A stretch of DNA of 64,000 bases from Gammaproteobacteria bacterium (GTDB lineage: Bacteria; Pseudomonadota; Gammaproteobacteria; SZUA-229): the NCBI GenBank assembly GCA_016744065.1, contig JADGFA010000017.1:1-64000 (forward strand), written 5' to 3'. Position 1 is the stretch's first letter. Every line of letters begins with the position of its first letter. Shown here piece after piece: positions 60,319 to 64,000 of the stretch. Both the position numbers and the translations under genes were made by a program. A model generated the notes under the pieces. The model ran no database searches. It was given only the letters and a program-made list of their open reading frames with translations, and was not told where the DNA came from.

Positions 60319-62994
60319 ATGTCCATTAATGTTAAGAGTGATGCTGAGCAGACAAAAACAATCTGTCCATATTGTGGTGTTGGTTGTGGCGTTATAGTGA
60401 GTCAGGAGCAAGGGAAATATAAGGTTAGAGGAAACCCCGAACATCCGGCTAATTTAGGGCGTATATGTTCAAAAGGCGCAGCCCTTGCTGATACTCTGGA
60501 TGATGAAGGGCGTATGTTGTATCCACAGATAAATGGAATACAGGTGCCATGGGATGATGCGCTTAACCTTGTAGCGAAACGTTTTCAGGCTAGCATAGAT
60601 GAATATGGCCATGATTCTGTTGCCATGTATGTATCAGGGCAGTTATTAACTGAAGACTATTATGTCGCTAATAAACTAATGAAAGGATTTATTGGTAATG
60701 CAAATATAGATACTAATTCACGCCTCTGTATGTCGTCAGTTGTTGCGGCTCAAAAAAGAGCGTATGGCTCCGACAGTGTTCCCTGTAGTTATGAGGACCT
60801 GGAACGTACAAATTTAATTGTTATTGTTGGTTCAAATACGGCCTGGTGCCACCCGGTTATATTTCAGCGTATACGTCAGGCTAAAAAAGATAATCCTGGT
60901 TTACAGGTTATTATTATTGATCCTCGTAAAACAGCAAGCTGTGATATTGCCGATATTCATCTTGCCATAAATTCCGGTAAGGACTCTGTTTTGTTTAATG
61001 GCTTACTCGCCTATTTAAATGACCAGGGTGAAATTAATAAGTTATTTTTAGATAGCTGTGTTGAAGGTTTGCAGCAAGCCCTCGATGCGGCTTATGAATC
61101 TTCCTCTGACATAGAAAAAGTTGCACAGATTTGTGGCCTGAGCAAAAAACAGCTTAAAACATTTTATGAGCTATTTGCTCGAAAAGAAAAAGTGATTACT
61201 CTGTTCTCTCAGGGTATTAATCAGAGCAGTTCTGGAACCGATAAGGTTAATGCAATTATCAACTGTCATTTATTATCAGGTCGTATTGGTCGTCCTGGTA
61301 TGGGTGCTTTTTCATTAACCGGACAACCAAATGCAATGGGAGGGCGTGAAGTAGGCGGTCTCTCAAATCAGTTAACAGCACATATGGATCTGGAGAACCC
61401 TGCACATCGAAAGCTGGTGCAGCAACATTGGCAGTCTCCTTATATCGCTGATGAAGCAGGTTATAAAGCGATTGATTTATTTGAAGCAATTTTAGATGAT
61501 AAAATTAAGGCATTGTGGGTCATTGGTACTAATCCAGCTGTCAGCATGCCTGATAATAGTCGGGTGCGTAAAGCTTTGTCTTATTGTGATTTTCTGGTCG
61601 TGCAGGATTGTATGCAAAATACAGATACCACTGATTTAGGCCATGTATTACTACCTGCCAGTACCTGGGGCGAGCGGGATGGTATGGTTACCAATTCAGA
61701 AAGGCGTATATCTCGTCAGCGCTCATTTAAAAATGCACCAGGTGAAGCACAGCCCGACTGGAAAATAATTTCACAGCTTGCAGATAAAATGGGTTTTAAG
61801 TCGGCATTTAATTATCAAACACCTTTGCAAATATTCACTGAGTTTGCTGCCTTGAGTGGTAAAGAAAATAATGGATCACGTGATTTTGATATTTCATTAT
61901 TTTCAGACCTGGATGAAAAAGGCTATGAGCAGTTTATGCCAGTACAGTGGCCAGTAACATTTAATCAGCTATCAGGTACAAAGCGTTTATTTGAAAATGG
62001 AAAATTTTTTACGCCATCAGGTAAAGCGCAAATGATTCCTGTTACGCCACGGGGACCAGCAAATCCAGTTACAGAGCTACATCCATTGATTTTAAATACG
62101 GGCAGAATTCGTGATCAGTGGCATACGATGACTCGTACCGGGAAATCCTCAAAACTATCTATGCATATCTCAGAAGCATATATACAGATCCATCCTGACG
62201 ATGCAAAAAATTATAATATCGTTATGGAAAATTTAGTCCATGTTTCCAGTGAGTGGGGTGCGGTAACTGTCAGGTCCTGTATTAGTGAAGATGTGCCCAG
62301 GGGTATGGTGTTTATGCCAATGCACTGGAATGATCAATATGCATCTGATGCGGCTGTTGGAAAGCTGGTTAACCCAGATCGAGACCCATACTCAGGCCAG
62401 CCTGAGTTTAAGCATACTCCCGTTTCAATTAGACCTGCTAAAAAATCCTGGTATGGTTTTTTATTAAGCAGAAGGCAACTGGATTTGTCATCACAGGATT
62501 ACTGGAACTTAAATAAAGGCTGTCATTTATGGCGCTATGAAATAGCTGGAAATGATACGCCAGATAACTGGGCAGAAAATGCACGAAATTTATTATGTGC
62601 TCATGAAGAAAAAGTATCCTGGATGGAATATTTTGACCAATCGGCTAAACGATACCGTGCTGCTCGCCTGGTTGGTGAGTCGCTGGAAAGTTGTATTTTT
62701 ATAAGCCCTGATCAGCATTTACCTAACCGTGACTGGTTAATGGCTTTATTTGATAAAGTGAGTTTAAGTGATAAAGACAAGGCGTTTTTATTATCGGGGC
62801 GCCCTGGTGAAGCGAGTGATGATGCAGGGGCCAGTGTCTGTGCCTGTTTTGGCGTGGGTCGCAATACTATTTTAAAAGCGATAAAAGAAAATCACCTGGA
62901 TTCAGTTGAGGCTATTGGAAAAGCCTTGCAGGCCGGTACTAACTGTGGCTCCTGTATTCCAGAGCTGACAGCACTCCTGTCGGAAAAACAATAA
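60319..62994 (+). CDS. nasA: Assimilatory nitrate reductase catalytic subunit with C-terminal BFD domain
   Basis: A cytoplasmic molybdopterin enzyme that reduces nitrate to nitrite. The N-terminal 4Fe-4S motif has C16, C19, C23 and C50 (ICPYCGVGCGVIV, RICSKG). The Mo-bis-MGD cofactor segments and the NTDLGHVLLPASTWGERDG region identify the NasA class. After the molybdopterin-dinucleotide-binding domain comes a BFD-like [2Fe-2S] domain, CACFGVGRNTI and GTNCGSCIPELTALL, as in Klebsiella NasA. At 891 residues it is complete and has no Tat signal. No nasB/nirBD or nitrate transporter lies next to it; its partners must be elsewhere. Confidence 0.93.
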   Translation: MSINVKSDAEQTKTICPYCGVGCGVIVSQEQGKYKVRGNPEHPANLGRICSKGAALADTLDDEGRMLYPQINGIQVPWDDALNLVAKRFQASIDEYGHDSVAMYVSGQLLTEDYYVANKLMKGFIGNANIDTNSRLCMSSVVAAQKRAYGSDSVPCSYEDLERTNLIVIVGSNTAWCHPVIFQRIRQAKKDNPGLQVIIIDPRKTASCDIADIHLAINSGKDSVLFNGLLAYLNDQGEINKLFLDSCVEGLQQALDAAYESSSDIEKVAQICGLSKKQLKTFYELFARKEKVITLFSQGINQSSSGTDKVNAIINCHLLSGRIGRPGMGAFSLTGQPNAMGGREVGGLSNQLTAHMDLENPAHRKLVQQHWQSPYIADEAGYKAIDLFEAILDDKIKALWVIGTNPAVSMPDNSRVRKALSYCDFLVVQDCMQNTDTTDLGHVLLPASTWGERDGMVTNSERRISRQRSFKNAPGEAQPDWKIISQLADKMGFKSAFNYQTPLQIFTEFAALSGKENNGSRDFDISLFSDLDEKGYEQFMPVQWPVTFNQLSGTKRLFENGKFFTPSGKAQMIPVTPRGPANPVTELHPLILNTGRIRDQWHTMTRTGKSSKLSMHISEAYIQIHPDDAKNYNIVMENLVHVSSEWGAVTVRSCISEDVPRGMVFMPMHWNDQYASDAAVGKLVNPDRDPYSGQPEFKHTPVSIRPAKKSWYGFLLSRRQLDLSSQDYWNLNKGCHLWRYEIAGNDTPDNWAENARNLLCAHEEKVSWMEYFDQSAKRYRAARLVGESLESCIFISPDQHLPNRDWLMALFDKVSLSDKDKAFLLSGRPGEASDDAGASVCACFGVGRNTILKAIKENHLDSVEAIGKALQAGTNCGSCIPELTALLSEKQ

Positions 62995-63139
62995 TACATG
63001 AAATAAAGTCGTTACCTGCAATGCAGTGAATATATTATTGAGGGCAGGTGTTTATATTCAAGTGTTAAAAATATGTAATTACTTCATTATTATATTAAGC
63101 GATATCTAACGAGTTTAATTTTCAGCTTTGGAGTGCACT

Positions 63140-63631
63140 ATGAAAACAATTTTTTTTGCCAGGCATGCGAAATCCAACTGGGGAGAAGAGGGAGTCAGTG
63201 ATTTTGACAGGCCAATAAACAGCAGGGGTGAAAGAGATGCACCTGCTATGGCATCTTATTTAGAGCAATGTGGTTATGCTGTTAACCAGATTATAAGCAG
63301 TGATGCTGCCCGTGCCATGACTACGGCAATAGAGTATAAAAAATATTTAACACCAGATAATGATGTTCTCAGTGAGCATGCGCTTTACCTGGCTTCCTGT
63401 TCGGATATAACGGATATAATAGAAAATGTATCATCGGAGCATTCTATTGTAATGATGGTTGGTCATAATCCAGGAATGGCTGAGGCTGTTAATTATTATA
63501 CTGATGGAAGTTTATATGACATGCCAACATGCAGTGTTGCAATAGTTCAGTTTAAGGTTGAAAGCTGGAAAAGTATAACAATAGGAAGTGGCGATTTACT
63601 GACTTTTGAATATCCGGAAAAATCTATTTAG
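63140..63631 (+). CDS. sixA: SixA-type phosphohistidine phosphatase
   Basis: A 163-residue histidine phosphatase. The N-terminal motif FFARHAKSNWGEEG holds the catalytic RHG-like Arg-His (RHAKS in SixA), ISSDAARAMTTA the phosphate-binding Arg, and MMVGHNPGMAEAVNY the second catalytic His. SixA removes phosphate from His residues such as those of ArcB or the NPr phosphotransferase. ATG 63140 is preceded by GGAG; a TTG 12 bases upstream was rejected. It is downstream of the nitrate reductase gene by 145 bp and may be independently transcribed. Confidence 0.9.
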   Translation: MKTIFFARHAKSNWGEEGVSDFDRPINSRGERDAPAMASYLEQCGYAVNQIISSDAARAMTTAIEYKKYLTPDNDVLSEHALYLASCSDITDIIENVSSEHSIVMMVGHNPGMAEAVNYYTDGSLYDMPTCSVAIVQFKVESWKSITIGSGDLLTFEYPEKSI

Positions 63632-63789
63632 GATTATTTTTAATTGCACAGGATCGGGTGTAATTGTAGTTGCTGTTATTCAGTCATCCGAAGCTTTAGT
63701 GAAGGGTCTGGCATCATTAAACAACAGGGCTTAGTTGAGTGTAAGGTTCATAATTAGTATTCAGGGTCGCCATTATTTAATTTGTAGCG

Positions 63790-63981
63790 TTAATCTTTAT
63801 TTTCATATACTGACATAATTGATTTAAGTTCGTTTTTTAATTCGTTGATTTCAGCGTCTGAGAAATCTCTGGTTTCTTTAATGGGCTTGCCAGATTCCAG
63901 TATCTGAATAATGTTGCTAACAGATGTGCAGCCTGTATTACATATGCTTTCAATCGCCTGAATGACTCTTGCATGACTCAT
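63790..63981 (-). CDS. Small hypothetical protein, 63 aa
   Basis: A complete 63-residue frame on the minus strand beginning MSHARVIQAIESICNTGCTSV. It has two cysteines close together (CNTGC), an N-terminal helix, a short ESGKPIKETRDFS linker and a charged helix (DAEINELKNELKSIMSVYENK), a small mostly helical protein without a signal peptide. An AAGAGC-type site precedes the ATG. I do not recognise a family. Its promoter and any upstream partner lie at or beyond the right edge. Confidence 0.6.
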   Translation of the reverse strand: MSHARVIQAIESICNTGCTSVSNIIQILESGKPIKETRDFSDAEINELKNELKSIMSVYENKD

Positions 63982-64000
63982 TTCTTATTGCTCTTCATAT

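Noticed and set aside
1-64000. CRISPR array, prophage, integron or intact insertion sequence
   Set aside because: No regularly spaced direct repeats, integrase, transposase or phage structural genes were seen.

Overview
The window is 64 kb of AT-rich (roughly 38-40% GC by eye) bacterial chromosome from a gammaproteobacterium. The assignment rests on the order aroA-cmk-rpsA-ihfB-lapA-lapB-pyrF, on pstC-pstA-pstB-phoU-phoB-phoR-pstS with very long PstC and PstA, and on RapA, EfpL, SixA and DUF3301/DUF3820/DUF3025-type proteins. A large glycogen operon, an Isp-type [NiFe] hydrogenase, an assimilatory nitrate reductase and FNR-like sites suggest a facultatively anaerobic, H2-using, reserve-storing lifestyle, as in some sulfur oxidisers. 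The genus cannot be fixed from the sequence.

Layout. 1-1.35 kb: two unrecognised small genes and a CBS-pair protein. 1.4-13.2 kb: a tightly packed glycogen operon (glucokinase, glgC, GH57, malQ, glgB, glgA, glgP), many junctions overlapping by 1-4 nt, behind a perfect FNR-type palindrome. 13.3-16.5 kb: oxidative pentose phosphate genes (short gnd, zwf, pgl). 16.5-17.7 kb: an OprO/P-like porin on the minus strand. 17.9-23.75 kb: minus-strand hydrogenase operon (maturation protease, HupH-like, small subunit, Isp1, Isp2, large subunit) with hypC divergent. 24.2 kb: a diguanylate cyclase. 25-33.7 kb: the Pst/Pho locus with PhoB-box-like repeats before pstC and pstS, ended by a strong terminator after pstS. 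33.9-41 kb: aroA, cmk, rpsA, ihfB, lapAB, pyrF and a ComEA-like protein. 41-53 kb: small housekeeping and uncharacterised genes, including a clear homologue of eukaryotic N-terminal glutamine amidohydrolase (WDYHV/NTAQ1). 53-57.7 kb: rapA, efpL, a GIY-YIG protein and adk. 57.9-64 kb: SulP transporter, host-attachment-like protein, orphan nitrate reductase, SixA and a small hypothetical protein.

How it fits together. Glucose-1-phosphate is stored through GlgC/GlgA/GlgB and recovered through GlgP, MalQ and GH57; glucokinase, Zwf, Pgl and Gnd feed hexose into the oxidative pentose phosphate route. The perfect TTGAT-N4-ATCAA site lies 41.5 bp from the start point predicted by a TAAAAT hexamer, the geometry of an FNR/ANR class II activated promoter. 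A one-mismatch version lies between the hydrogenase operon and hypC. Oxygen limitation may therefore co-ordinate carbon reserve use and H2 oxidation. The phosphate locus is probably controlled by its own PhoB.

No CRISPR array, intact insertion sequence, rRNA or tRNA gene was seen. The least ordinary items are the NTAQ1-like enzyme, the FNR-type glycogen promoter, a structured GC-rich REP/MITE-like element between aroA and cmk, long inverted repeats before rpsA and ihfB, and several genes without a recognised family.
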